Source of the DNA: Helopsaltes ochotensis
Taxonomy: Eukaryota > Chordata > Aves > Passeriformes > Locustellidae
Reading direction: 5' to 3'
DNA length: 64,000 bases
Assembly (NCBI GenBank): GCA_013400155.1
Contig: VXBM01000199.1
Location: 62,001 to 126,000 of the forward strand
How positions within the stretch are numbered: the first letter of the stretch is position 1; every line of letters begins with the position of its first letter. The position numbers and the translations under genes are program-made. Of the stretch, positions 51,480 to 62,312 are shown piece after piece. The notes under the pieces are model-generated. The model was given only the letters and a program-made list of their open reading frames with translations. It searched no databases and was not told where the DNA came from.

Positions 51480-51671
51480 GAATCCCTGATGTAAGGACAT
51501 CAAGTGGCATTAATGCAATTTCTTTGAGAAGAGCAGAATGCCTATCACTGAAGGTGCTCAAGAACATATTACACATACATTTCATCAGAAATGATGTAGG
51601 TTCACTTGATACCTCCTTGAGGCAGCCATATTGGATAGGTTGCCTAATCAGGTCACTTTCAGCCCTATGAT
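51480..51671 (+). mobile_element. Ancient CR1-like LINE 3' end
   Basis: Segments 'tatcactgaaggtgctcaag', 'catttcatcagaaatgatgt', 'tccttgaggcagccatattg', 'gataggttgcctaatcaggt' and 'cactttcagccctatgatt' appear in the order of the 3' ends of older CR1 families shared with turtles and crocodilians. The match covers the C-terminal coding end and the 3' UTR. It is strongly diverged and so older than the other CR1 copies. The 146-codon minus-strand frame across it (51385-51825) is antisense to the element and unlikely to be coding. Confidence 0.7.
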
Positions 51672-54600
51672 TAGACCCAACATGCTCTGAAGAGATGCAA
51701 AAAACATATTCTGTAGTTATGGAAAATTGTGGAATGAACTTGAAACTTGTAGAATGCAGTTGTGTGATGTTTTGTAAAAAGTCTGCTGTTGCCCAGAAAT
51801 TCTTTTTATTGAAATACATTTTCAAGGAAAAAAAACTGCTGAACTTTTAAAAGTTTTGGAGTAACCACATGGGAGCTTATTAATACCTATTGAATTTGTT
51901 AATTTTAAAGGTAACAGTTTGATTGCCAGAGATCTTGTCAATGACAACAGACAACCATTTTGTTAGCATTTCTTGTATGTTTCATTATATGAAGTGAATA
52001 TTTCACTTGTGTCTTGTGTGGCTGAGTATAGTCTATGGACGAAGCGAACTTGCTAATCCTGACTAATTACTGATTCACTTGGAATAGGGTGCCTTCCTAA
52101 GGACTGCTGCTGTTTGGATTTTATGTACTGTTCCACAAGCAACACTGAAAAGAGAAACATAAAACTGGGATAAAACTGTGCAAGTTAATGTAAATTACAG
52201 CATAAAATCACGCAGAATTCACTTAAAAAAAAATGAAGTTCACTTCAAACTTCAAATTGAGGTCTGATTTGTTTAGCACAGAAATTTGGCTTCCTTTTAT
52301 TCAGATTGCCACAACAATATTATGTAGTGATTGCCCAAATATTTCTTCTGAATATGACACTTTAGGGTTGTGTCTGGGGGATTATTTCCCCTTGGATCAA
52401 TCTGTGACCCTGAGAAGAAAAAGAAAGCACTAAAACTTCATGCATGTGCTAATGTATTTTGTGGTACTCTGCTTTTTCTGCATGATGCAGAAATAAAGAA
52501 AAAGCAGGAATGCTGCTGGCAGGGCCCAAGCCAGGCCCTCCGTTTGTGTTTTTTCAACTTTTTCTTTCTTTTTTTTTCTTTTAATGACTTTGTTGTCTCA
52601 GACAGCAGAGGTAGTCATATGTACATCAATAGTGTAGGCTGAAAGTATTACCACTGTAACAAAAAAACCCCAGAATTGTTCTCTAAAATGAAGGGTATTC
52701 ATGCAGCATATACAGCAAGTTCTCCCATTTCTTTGGGTTTGGTTTTTTGGTTTTTTTTTTTTGTGCTTGATCAATCAGCCTAATAGTATAGAATATCAAT
52801 TTTTAAGCAGTATTTATCTTCCCTACTATTTTCCATAAATCCCAACAAAAACACTATGGCCAAAAAAAGTGCTCTAAAAATCAATTCATCATATTCTTCT
52901 TTCATAAGGTTTCAAGAAGATTTAGCACTGCTTTTGAGCTTTTTGAAGCTAAGATGGCTAAGGATTTAACCTGAAAAGTCTAATGCATTTTCAACAGGAA
53001 ACCTAGAATACAATTTTAGCTTGACAAAGCAAGAATCTATAGGCATATATATGTCCCAAGTGCTTTAAATTTACAGTAACTTCTTGGAAAGTGAGCTGTG
53101 TCGGAAAAGAATATAGTTCTTATGTGTGTAATTCACTACATGTAAAAACAACATCTTTAATACAGTGTTTTATGAAGGAAAATATACAAATATTTTAGCA
53201 ATCAGGACATTGTAAAGAACTGAAAATTTATCCTGAAAAAGGAAGAAAAATTATAATATTCATGGCAGTAAGCATGAAAAAAACAAAAGGAAACAGGAAA
53301 GATAAATTCTGCTTACCTTAAAATGCACCTGGGAAATTATATTCCCCAGACAGAAATAAAAAAAAAAAGCTCCTTGCCTCACTTAAACAATGAGATTTAA
53401 TTCAGTAGTGAGGGAGTAGAGCCTGGAGGCAGAGGGTGCCAGGCAGGTCTGCTTACATCAGTACCTCACATGCCTCACAACAACCTCCTCAATCAGGTCC
53501 AGAGGAAAGCAGTGGTACATAGATCACACTATGAAAAAATTAAAACTAAATCTGACCTGCAAAATTTTCACTGGGACGAATCCCCTGCAAGGACTTCTGC
53601 TGGCTGTCCCAGCTCATTCTTGAGTTTGAAGTAATAGGAAGCACAAACAATATTTCTATTCCCTCTGGTGCATTTTTTTACCTCACCAAAGAGTCGTATT
53701 TCTTTTATTACAAAGAATGCTCATAAATATTATGCAGCAAGCAAAATTCTTGAAGTTTTGCAACGCATTACGTGCCATAAGCCAAAATACACTATTACAC
53801 AGTTCACTACCTTGATTTTTAAAATAATTCATGCTAGAGAACTTCGAAGTATTCAGACTTTCCATATGCAGGAATATTGAGACTTGGCACAATTCAGAGC
53901 CCTTATACTTAATGTAGTGCATTTATGAGGAATTTAATTAACACAGTTACACCATTTTATTCATCTATGGAATTTCAGGTATAAAATGAATGACTTAGAA
54001 GGTTTTTTGGTCCAGACATGAAAAACAAACACATTCTGCCAATGAATTGTTATATCTTGGTCCTTTTACCACTAAGAACCAGATAAACAAGGAAATTATT
54101 ATTAGAAATAATATATTTAAATGCACTTGGTCTACATTAGCTATAAAATTTGACATATTTAAAGAACATTTGAAAAAATTAGATTCAGTTTTTCAGGTGT
54201 TTTTTTTTGACAGGACTAATCATGGCAGAAGGGTAAAAAGAATCCAAAATAGCATTCCTGTCTTCTTAGAACAATTCTCTCTGCCTTTAGTGTCCTCTGT
54301 TCAACCATTTTCTCCTCCTCGGTCTAGATCAGGACTCTGACCATGTTTGGGTTTTGGCAGAGGGGGTTTCGGGGCAGGGGGGTTGTTGTGGAGCATGGAC
54401 AGGAGAAGAAAGCAAGAAGGAAGACGTTGTTTCGTGCAAAAATTAAATCTCTTCACCTGACATTATTTCTGGTAAAATCATATATAGAAATGTTCCAAAG
54501 TGAAAGTATGTTGCTAAAAACTTAGTGTATTTTTTCTGGGGGTCTAAATGTACATTTGTTTACACACAAGCTTTATATGGTAGGTAGTAAGCACTAACAT

Positions 54601-56231
54601 TGACAGGGAACACACAAAAATTGAGAAGAAGGAGTATTTTGACAAAGAACTACAGAGAAAGTTGTGCATCGATTGGGTAACAATTTTACTCAAGTGTACA
54701 ACAAGGGCAAGAGAATGTCCATTGGTTAAATGCACCTTTTATGAAATTTCTCACTTCTGAGCCACGTTTTAATTTATTACGCCTTGCCTGCCCACACAGC
54801 AATTCCAACTTGGCCTCAAGTACACAGCAGAACTCTTTGCTCAGGGCATTTAAGCTATGTACACAAGAAAATGTAGTCTGTTATTTCTCAGTGGTTTAGA
54901 CAGTAAACAGAAAAATATGAAATATAGATCTGGCGAGTTCAGTTATTAATTTAATGCAGAGAGCAACTGGGAAAAAATAAAGCCCAGAGTTATAAAGTAA
55001 TTGCCTGATTTTTAACTAGTGTGCTTCTTGTGTGTTTCCCACCTTAGCAGAGAGTTATAATGACAGGCTACATGCCCAAAAGGAGAAGTTAGGAGAAACG
55101 CCAGGAAATAATTTCAGGGAGCTTCCAAAGAAATATTGTCTTACAGTAGGAATAACTGATTTCCTAACTTCTGCTGAGTTAAACAAAAGCATTTTTTTAA
55201 TTTTTTTAGAAATGTATATTTAGTTATTTCCACCATGCATTTTCATAACCCATTGAAAATATTGGGTTCAATTTTCTCTGGCGTTTTTTTGCTTCTACAT
55301 TAATTAAGCCTAATTCCTACCAAAAAAAAAAAAAAAAAGAAAAGAAAAAAAAGAATGTCTTAAAGAATATTAAATTCAAAGCAAGTAAACAAACAACACA
55401 AGAATCAGAGAATTTTAAACCTGCAACATTGAATCATTATAAAACCACAAAACAAGCCTAGGCTTACAGCCCTGTGTTAAGAAAGAGAGACAGTCTGCAG
55501 TACACTTAAAAATCTGTCCAGAATCTTGAATGGATGCAACCACTTTTCTCTTTGAATATGATTTAACTAGTTCTCATTTCTTTTCTGGAGAAGATTTTCC
55601 ACATGATTGTTTTCAATAAAGTTCAATCTAATTAAATTGAAAATAAAGAGCCAGGGCAACACCATGCCCCAAAATAGCAGAATTTATTCAGTCTGGGCTG
55701 GTAAACCTAGTTTCTTTCACATATCAAAATTTGGGCAAACTTTGAAGTCAGTTTCCCTTCACGTCTGCACATTAATCCTATTTAATGATTTGTTTTTGTG
55801 TACCAGAACCACTGAAAGAACTGGAGTGTGAAACTCTTTTGCTTTGCAGGTCATTAGAACTATCAACATTTCAGCCACATTTTTTCCAGTGAAAATTACA
55901 GAGATAATTAGTCATTGGGGATAAGTCCTTCCATTGTTTTTGTTTATAAGCAAAAAAGTGCAGGTTTCTAGCTTTGCCTCTTTAAAGAAAAAGGTGTAAG
56001 CATGGAATTGAAAAAGACAAATCGGTATGAAATAAATGAGAAATTAGCTAGTCCTTTCATCCAAGGTACTTTCATCCAAGGGTATAACAAGATCTTTGAG
56101 ATGCTCTAACTAATTTTAACCAACAGTTTTCTCCCTAAGAATTAACACATTACCCACATTTGATTTTACCATTGCTTGGCTTCTTCTCAGGGTAAGGTAT
56201 AGGGTGGAATTTCTTTAGAAAAAAATGTTCC
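51672..56231. other. Noncoding stretch, no gene seen
   Basis: No gene or repeat family recognised. It contains a T/G-rich island at 52734-52762, a poly(A) tract at 55322-55354, and a GC-richer patch at about 53400-53500 that I could not classify. A balanced stretch near 54930-55020 has homeodomain-type cores but nothing decisive. Confidence 0.55.
55322..55354 (+). repeat. A-rich tract
   Basis: Seventeen A followed by G-interrupted A runs. No retrocopied sequence was recognised next to it. Confidence 0.9.
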
Positions 56232-57148
56232 ATTTTTGGATGATGGGGCAGTGTACCCTCAGCACTCCTCCCAACCACTGGGTGAAGTGGCTGACACTCT
56301 GGAGGGTTTTGCTTCCATCCAGGGGGCTGAACAGGCTGGACAAATGTGCTGACAAGAACCTTATGAAGTTCAACACATGGAAGTGCAAAGTCCTGCACCA
56401 ATCCTAGGCACCAATACATGCTGGGAGATGCCAACCTGGAAAGATGCTTTGAAGAAAACGACCTAGGGGTCCTACTGGACACCAGGTTGAACATGATCCA
56501 GAAATGCGCCCTGGCCACAAAGAAGACTTGTGGTATTGTGGGCTGCATTAGGCTTTATATTTCCTGTAGATCCAGGAAAGTGATCTTTCCCCCCTGCTCA
56601 ACATGGTGAGGCAATACCTGGAATGCTGTATCCGATTGTTGATTCCCCAGAACAAAAGAGACATGGACATAGAGGAGGGAGTCCAGAGAAGGTCTGCAGA
56701 GGAGAGGAAGGGATTGGACATGTTGTACATGTGAGAAAAAGCTGAGAGAGATAGGGCTGTTCAGTCCAGAGTAAAGAAGACTCAAGGAATCTCATCAATG
56801 TATGTAAATTCCTGGAAGGAAGGTTAAAAGAAAAGGGAGCCAGGCTCTCCTCAATGGTGCCCAGTGACAGGACTGGCAGTGGGCACAAACAGTGGGCACA
56901 AACAGTGGGCACAAAGAGAAACACAGCAGATTCCCTCTGAACATCAGGGAGCCATTTTTTGCTCTGAGGGGGACTGAGCACAGTCACGATTTTCTCAGTG
57001 AAGTTCTGGAGTCTCCCTCAATGGAAATTAAAAAGCTGGCTGGACATGGTCCTGAGTAAGGTCTCGGTGGTCCTGCTTGAACGTGGTGGTTAGAATAGAT
57101 GGCCTCCAGAGGTCCCTTGCAACCTCACCCACTCTGTGATTGTGATCT
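56232..57148 (+). mobile_element. CR1 LINE, plus-strand copy
   Basis: In CR1 order it shows 'aagtggctgacactctggag', 'aaccttatgaagttcaacac', 'gtgcaaagtcctgcacca', 'tgggctgcattaggctt', 'gtccagagaaggtctgcaga', 'aggctctcctcaatggtgcc', 'ttccctctgaacatcaggga' and the 3' end 'ctctgtgattgtgatc' at 57148. It begins close to where the reverse-transcriptase FADD motif should be (about 56235-56246, degenerate), so only the part after the catalytic core remains. Stops break every frame into pieces under 135 codons. It is the only large CR1 copy on the plus strand here. An internal 13-bp triplication is listed separately. Confidence 0.92.
56877..56915 (+). repeat. 13-bp triplication inside CR1
   Basis: The unit CAGTGGGCACAAA occurs three times, identically and in direct tandem. 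Related CR1 copies carry this 'tgggcacaaa' segment once, so it expanded within this copy after or during insertion. Thirteen is not a multiple of three, but three units total 39 bases. Confidence 0.93.
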
Positions 57149-59079
57149 ACCACAGGTGCATTTAAAGGACATTTTACTTCATTCTGTTCTTCTTGATTTA
57201 TATTTACTTGACTGATAACTCATTACCAAAGTAAAGAATGCCCATGTAGGACAGATCAGGTACAGTTTAGCTATCCAAGGACCTAATTCCATACATCCTA
57301 CATATTATTTGGTGAGAGAGGGTAAAACTAACTGAAATCCTGGCATTCAAACCCCTGAACCCAACTTCCCTATATGTCAATTACATAAAAGCAAGAGAGT
57401 TAAGACTTATATTGCTGGCATTCTCCACATCAGCTTCCCAGGAACATAATCAATTTTTTTCTTGCATCAGCAAACTTTGGATAAATGAAAAGGTACCTAA
57501 GGCTCAGCTACTCCTACCACATAAAGAGAAAGAAGGGAGTAAAATTAATTCAGCAATTTCTAGGGGATGGTCTTAGAAGGTAGAAGCAGAAATGGCTACT
57601 GGGCCACTGTCATTAGCACCATTTCTGTATATGTCAGACCGTCCCAGAAGACAAATTTGATCAGTATGGGTACAAACTAATTACTGCATTTTTGCTGAAA
57701 CAGAGCACATCATGGAGATACTGCGTTGATTCAGGAAGGACAGTCAATACAGCATCCAGAATAAATTTACTGACATAAACAGTGAGTACCACAGTCACTC
57801 AAGTTGCCACTGCAATTTTTAACCAGCAAGATGAATTTATACATACCAGAGTGGTGACTTGTTGTGTGGCTTTAGCATTTTCCTTGAAGGCTCTGCCATA
57901 AGCAACTGCTGACTCGGCCTACAGCTAAAGCTCAAATTAAACATGACTTTCAGAGTCACTGTTCAAGACCATGTTTTTGCTCACACTTCTTTGGGTACTG
58001 TCACAACAAGAGCAAAACCAAGCACATTATCCTATCTTCCCTGACCCTCTCCTGTATTTCAAAACTAAAGCACTGAGATCCAATTCCAAACACTGAAGTA
58101 ATGGAAACAGTGTTTGTTCTAGACTGCTAACTTTGACATCCACATATAACATGGAAGCCACAAACCATATAGATACAATTTATTTTCAGCTTTGCCCCTG
58201 AAGGCCTCAAAATGTTTATCTTAAGGTTTATGCTGTGATTTTCTCACAAACATGTAAACAGACATACACATGCCAAACATTTAAGATAAATACTTTTTTT
58301 TCCTCAAGTCTCAAACCATGAAATGTAGTGTCCCTCATAGCAAAAAACTCCATTTGTAGTTAGAGGCCTATTGAAAGGAGTTGGAAAGAAATGTTGTCTC
58401 TTCTATGTTAAACTGATCCAGACTGGGTTTTTTCAGAAATAGTAATAGACTTAGAGACAGAGTTCTTTTTGTCTTTTTATCAGTTTTTTTGTCCCTCACA
58501 AATTCTTTCTTAAAAAGTTTGTTCATCTACTAGCTGCATGAAGTATTCGTTACAGTTTCAGTCTCAAACACTGACTTTCTCTTCCTTAGCAATTAAAGAA
58601 CAGGCATACATGCTTAGTGTGCTGCTTTTGATGTGAAATACATCCAGCCTGTCTGCTTTTAAAAAGTTTTTCACTCAGGGTATGTTAAACATCTGACTGT
58701 GTACAAGGAGATAGTAGCAAAATACTGCATTATTTTACAGTTTCATGCTCTTAAAAACAAGATTTTCACAAACCATATCAACTTTTATCACCAGTCACAA
58801 CCTCAATCTAGGACTCAAATATTATTCCCTAATGCAGATTTTTATTTAAATTGAGAAGGCACTGGACTTCTCTAGAAAGAAGGAAATGTCCAAAAAACAC
58901 AGAGAATTATATCCCCCTTCCTAGGAACTTTGCCCAACATTATACATGGCTTTTGTGTAACTGGATGTCGGTCCCTTCTCCCACATAACAAGTGATAGGA
59001 CAGGAGAAAATTTTAATACCACAAACATTAGAAGCAAGACCCATTTTGTATTAAGTACTAACTTCATGACTTAGTTAGG
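57149..59079. other. Noncoding stretch, no gene seen
   Basis: Unique DNA of mixed composition without recognisable exon, RNA gene or repeat family. Confidence 0.55.
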
Positions 59080-59133
59080 CCCTAACCTAATTCAAACCCT
59101 AACCCTAGCCCTAACCCTAAACCCTAACCCTAA
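59080..59133. repeat. Interstitial telomeric repeat (CCCTAA)n
   Basis: Within 54 bases there are six exact CCCTAA hexamers (59080, 59097, 59109, 59115, 59122, 59128), one CCCTAG variant (59103) and one shortened CCTAA (59086), with 'ttcaaa' and a single extra A as interruptions. This is the vertebrate telomere repeat with the C-rich strand on plus. It is embedded in ordinary noncoding DNA, so it is an interstitial telomeric sequence. Likely origins are telomerase-mediated repair of a double-strand break or an ancient chromosomal rearrangement. The short length and mild decay favour the former. Confidence 0.93.
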
Positions 59134-61368
59134 TGTTGTTTGCAGAAGACAGTGTCACAGAAGCCAAGAAGACTGCTCACACCACCTGATCTTCCTTCAA
59201 GTAAACATAAAAAAGGAGCACCAGAGCCAGTGCACTCCCTGAAGCTTGCTACGCCCTGCACAGTCCTGCTCTGTGTCCCTCGGCCAGAGGAAGAGGGGAA
59301 AAGTCTACTGTGACTCCCTATTAGGGGTAGAAGCACTTGCAAGAAGTAAACAGGAAGGCAGACAGTTTAACTGACATCCCTGAGCAGAAAAAGATTAGAT
59401 TGTATAAAGTAGAAAAAGTGCTAAAACAACACCCAGTACAGCAGCAGGCTGAGGTTTAGGCACAGGTTCCTAGTCTTCAACTTTGTACACCTTCCTCACT
59501 TGTTCTTACAGAAATATATTTTAGGCCTCATGTCTAGTTAATTTTTTTTAATTTAGTCAACACGAGCCAGATCAGTTGACGATCAATTATACAGCACAAA
59601 ATAAAAGACCTTCCCCAGAATTTTAAACAGGAGTAACTAAGGGTTGGGAATGAACAAAGAGAGAAAAACAGGGAGCACTTTAATGCAATTGATCAATAAA
59701 CATATTAAATTAGTGAAAATTACACTGAACCTTGGAAATTTTAGTACATGTATCCCAAGAGAAACAAATGGAACAAATGGAATTAAACCAGCTGTTTAAT
59801 TGAAAATAAAATTAATGAGACTTAGTTCCCTTTTCCTCAAAAGCACAACCATGTTAGCATGTTATAATGAGTTATTATCTTGAGAAAGAACAGAGATGAA
59901 AAGGATTTTTTTCTTTATTAAACACCATTTGTACTTTATCATATCAGTGTAACACATTAGGTGTGTCACTATTTATCTTGTAATACAATAAACAAGCCCC
60001 ATATATTTTCAGGCTTCAGTGAGTTTTGCTGGCATATTGTATCAAGCAGATATTTCAGAAAAATCATTTTGGCTTTCCTCCATTTCTAAAATGCTCGTCA
60101 TGACTCATTTTTTATGCTTACAGTTAAGTTCAGTTTCATGGGTGCTTGGAATATTTTGAGGGCAAATCCTGCTAAGGGCAGACTAACCACACAGTAAGGG
60201 TAGAGAAACATAAATCAGATAAAATCGAATAAAGATGGATAAAAAAATTACTGCCTGTACAGCCACAGTAGCAATCAGCTTTTACTGCTTTCTGCCATCC
60301 TTTTGCAAATTAAGATATGTTAATACAAACTTTCACCGAAGTATTCTTCCTCTTAACTGCAGAAGGCTAAATTCACACGTGCAAACAGACAGCGTTAGTC
60401 TGGCCCCGGGGAGGTAAAATCTCAAAACTTTTCTCACTCCATTATGGTCAGGTTTATGCTGACAGCCAAGGGCGATGTTTTCCAAACTGTTTCCAGCTCC
60501 TTTCCAAACCACACCCTGCCATGTAGCTCTCAGGTCTCTGCTTCCTCCCGCCACTCATAGGATTATTGTGTTCCAACTCTCCCTGCAGAAGTAACATAAA
60601 CTAGCATTTTTGCACTTCTTTTTCACTGCTTTCCTTTCTCAGCAGATAGAGGCCTGCTGTCATTTTGGGGAGTACTTTGGGGTTTTCTACATCACGTGGC
60701 AAACCCTACTGCAGGGACCTTGTGCTCGTACCAAATGAAGCAACACTGAGATTAGATGCAGTATTTCAGTGCTGCTGGCATAGTGATGCCAGAAGGCACT
60801 TAAACGTGCTGAAAATACAGGGTTTGTGTTAATCTATCTGTTTGCAAATGAGCTGTCCACATGTTATGTTGCTTTGGCAACACGATGATTAACTAAAACA
60901 TATAGATGTTCTAGCTTTCTATAACCTCCTACAGGGCTGAGGAGATATGGTGATGGTCAACAGATCATGAAAATATCATGACGTCTAAATGCATAATTTC
61001 TAGAGAAATTTATTCTGTATTATTAAAAATGAATAGAGATGTAACCAGTTCTTGAAAAGTAGAAACTTAGCTGGAAAGCAAATAATTTTACCCTTACAGT
61101 CTTTCAAGAGACATCAGGAGGAGTGCAGCATGTTTTGTCTCCGAAGAAAGAGGCTGTTCCCTTGAGAGTGGTCAATTCCTATGAGTGAGCTGTTATATTG
61201 TCTGTAGGATTATTTTGTAGCACTTAAGGTGGAGGAGCAAGAGAGGAACTGCTGATAGTCTCAAAGTCATAAAGGAGTGCAAACACTTCCTGTATGCATG
61301 ATAATAGGTGTGCAGCTCACAGGACTGTAAGTTGCAGGACTGATGACATTTCAGATGCAACCACAGGT

Positions 61369-61404
61369 GTTATCTGGGTGGGTCCGAGCCCGCCAAGGGA
61401 TAAC
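61369..61404. repeat. Imperfect hairpin with GATA cores in both arms
   Basis: GTTATC at 61369-61374 pairs with GATAAC at 61399-61404. GGTGGG at 61377-61382 pairs with CCCGCC at 61389-61394 (one G-T), around a TCCGAG loop. The result is two six-pair stems separated by an internal loop. Each arm contains a GATA-factor core (TTATCT and GGATAA). Function is unknown. Confidence 0.5.
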
Positions 61405-62296
61405 AGCAACATTATAGGAGTTCACTTTTCATCCTTGCCCCGCTCTTTACTGGTCATAATCATGATCTGATAAAGGACATATAAAAAGAAAAACCAGAAT
61501 ATTTTCCCAGGTATTGTCTCGCAATCAATTCTGCTTTTGTTTTTTTAGGACTAGTTTCCAGGTGGCCTTGCTCTACTGGAGGCAGTGCCAAATGACCCTT
61601 TTCTCTTTCTCTGTGGCATCTGTTTGTCAGGCAGCCAGTATCTGAATTCAGTATTTCCTGAAGAACTATGCTTTGGGGCTTATCAACAAGTCTGCAGGTG
61701 CTGCTTTTGACCAAGAAATGGGTTTGGACAGATGAGGCTCGCAGCCAATTGTCCTTGCTTCCCATTGCTTATCAACCAAATTTTAAGCATCAGTCTCTGC
61801 AACAATACAAATGCTTCCTTGTTAAATGAAAGAAGAGGGCAGAGAGAACTGTGCATCTTACCCATACAGCAAATCCTGAGGTACCAGCACACAGCTCCGT
61901 GACGCTGTGCTTCTAAATGCAAGGCCTGGGATGCGAACCAAATTCACACAGCCCGAGCTTCATGTCACCTTCAATACTGTGTTTCCTGCTTAGCCAGATG
62001 TTCCTGAGGATCCAGATCCAGACCATGAGAAACATGAGCCATGGAGCACAGAGGGGGAATATCAGCAATATTTCCAGCCTCTAACAGTACTGTAACCACC
62101 TCTTTCCCAAAATATTTTAGACCAGTGATTCACCTTATAAGATGTCTCTTTACTACTGAACATAGAATAATATCTTTTCTGTCACTACCAACTGACATGT
62201 GCTCAAGTTCAGTAATTTTGGCTGGTTTTTTGCACATATTGTCTCATATTAAATGACCTAAGAGGCACCTCTAATCTCTGAGCCCAAAATAAAATT

Positions 62297-62312
62297 AAAA
62301 AAAAAAAAAAAA
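62297..62312 (+). repeat. Poly(A) run, 16 A
   Basis: Sixteen uninterrupted A preceded by 'aaaataaaatt'. No retrocopy was recognised upstream. Confidence 0.85.

Noticed and set aside
51385..51825. 146-codon minus-strand open frame, the longest in the window
   Set aside because: It runs antisense over an ancient plus-strand CR1 3' end and part of a 16-bp tandem repeat, and shows no domain.
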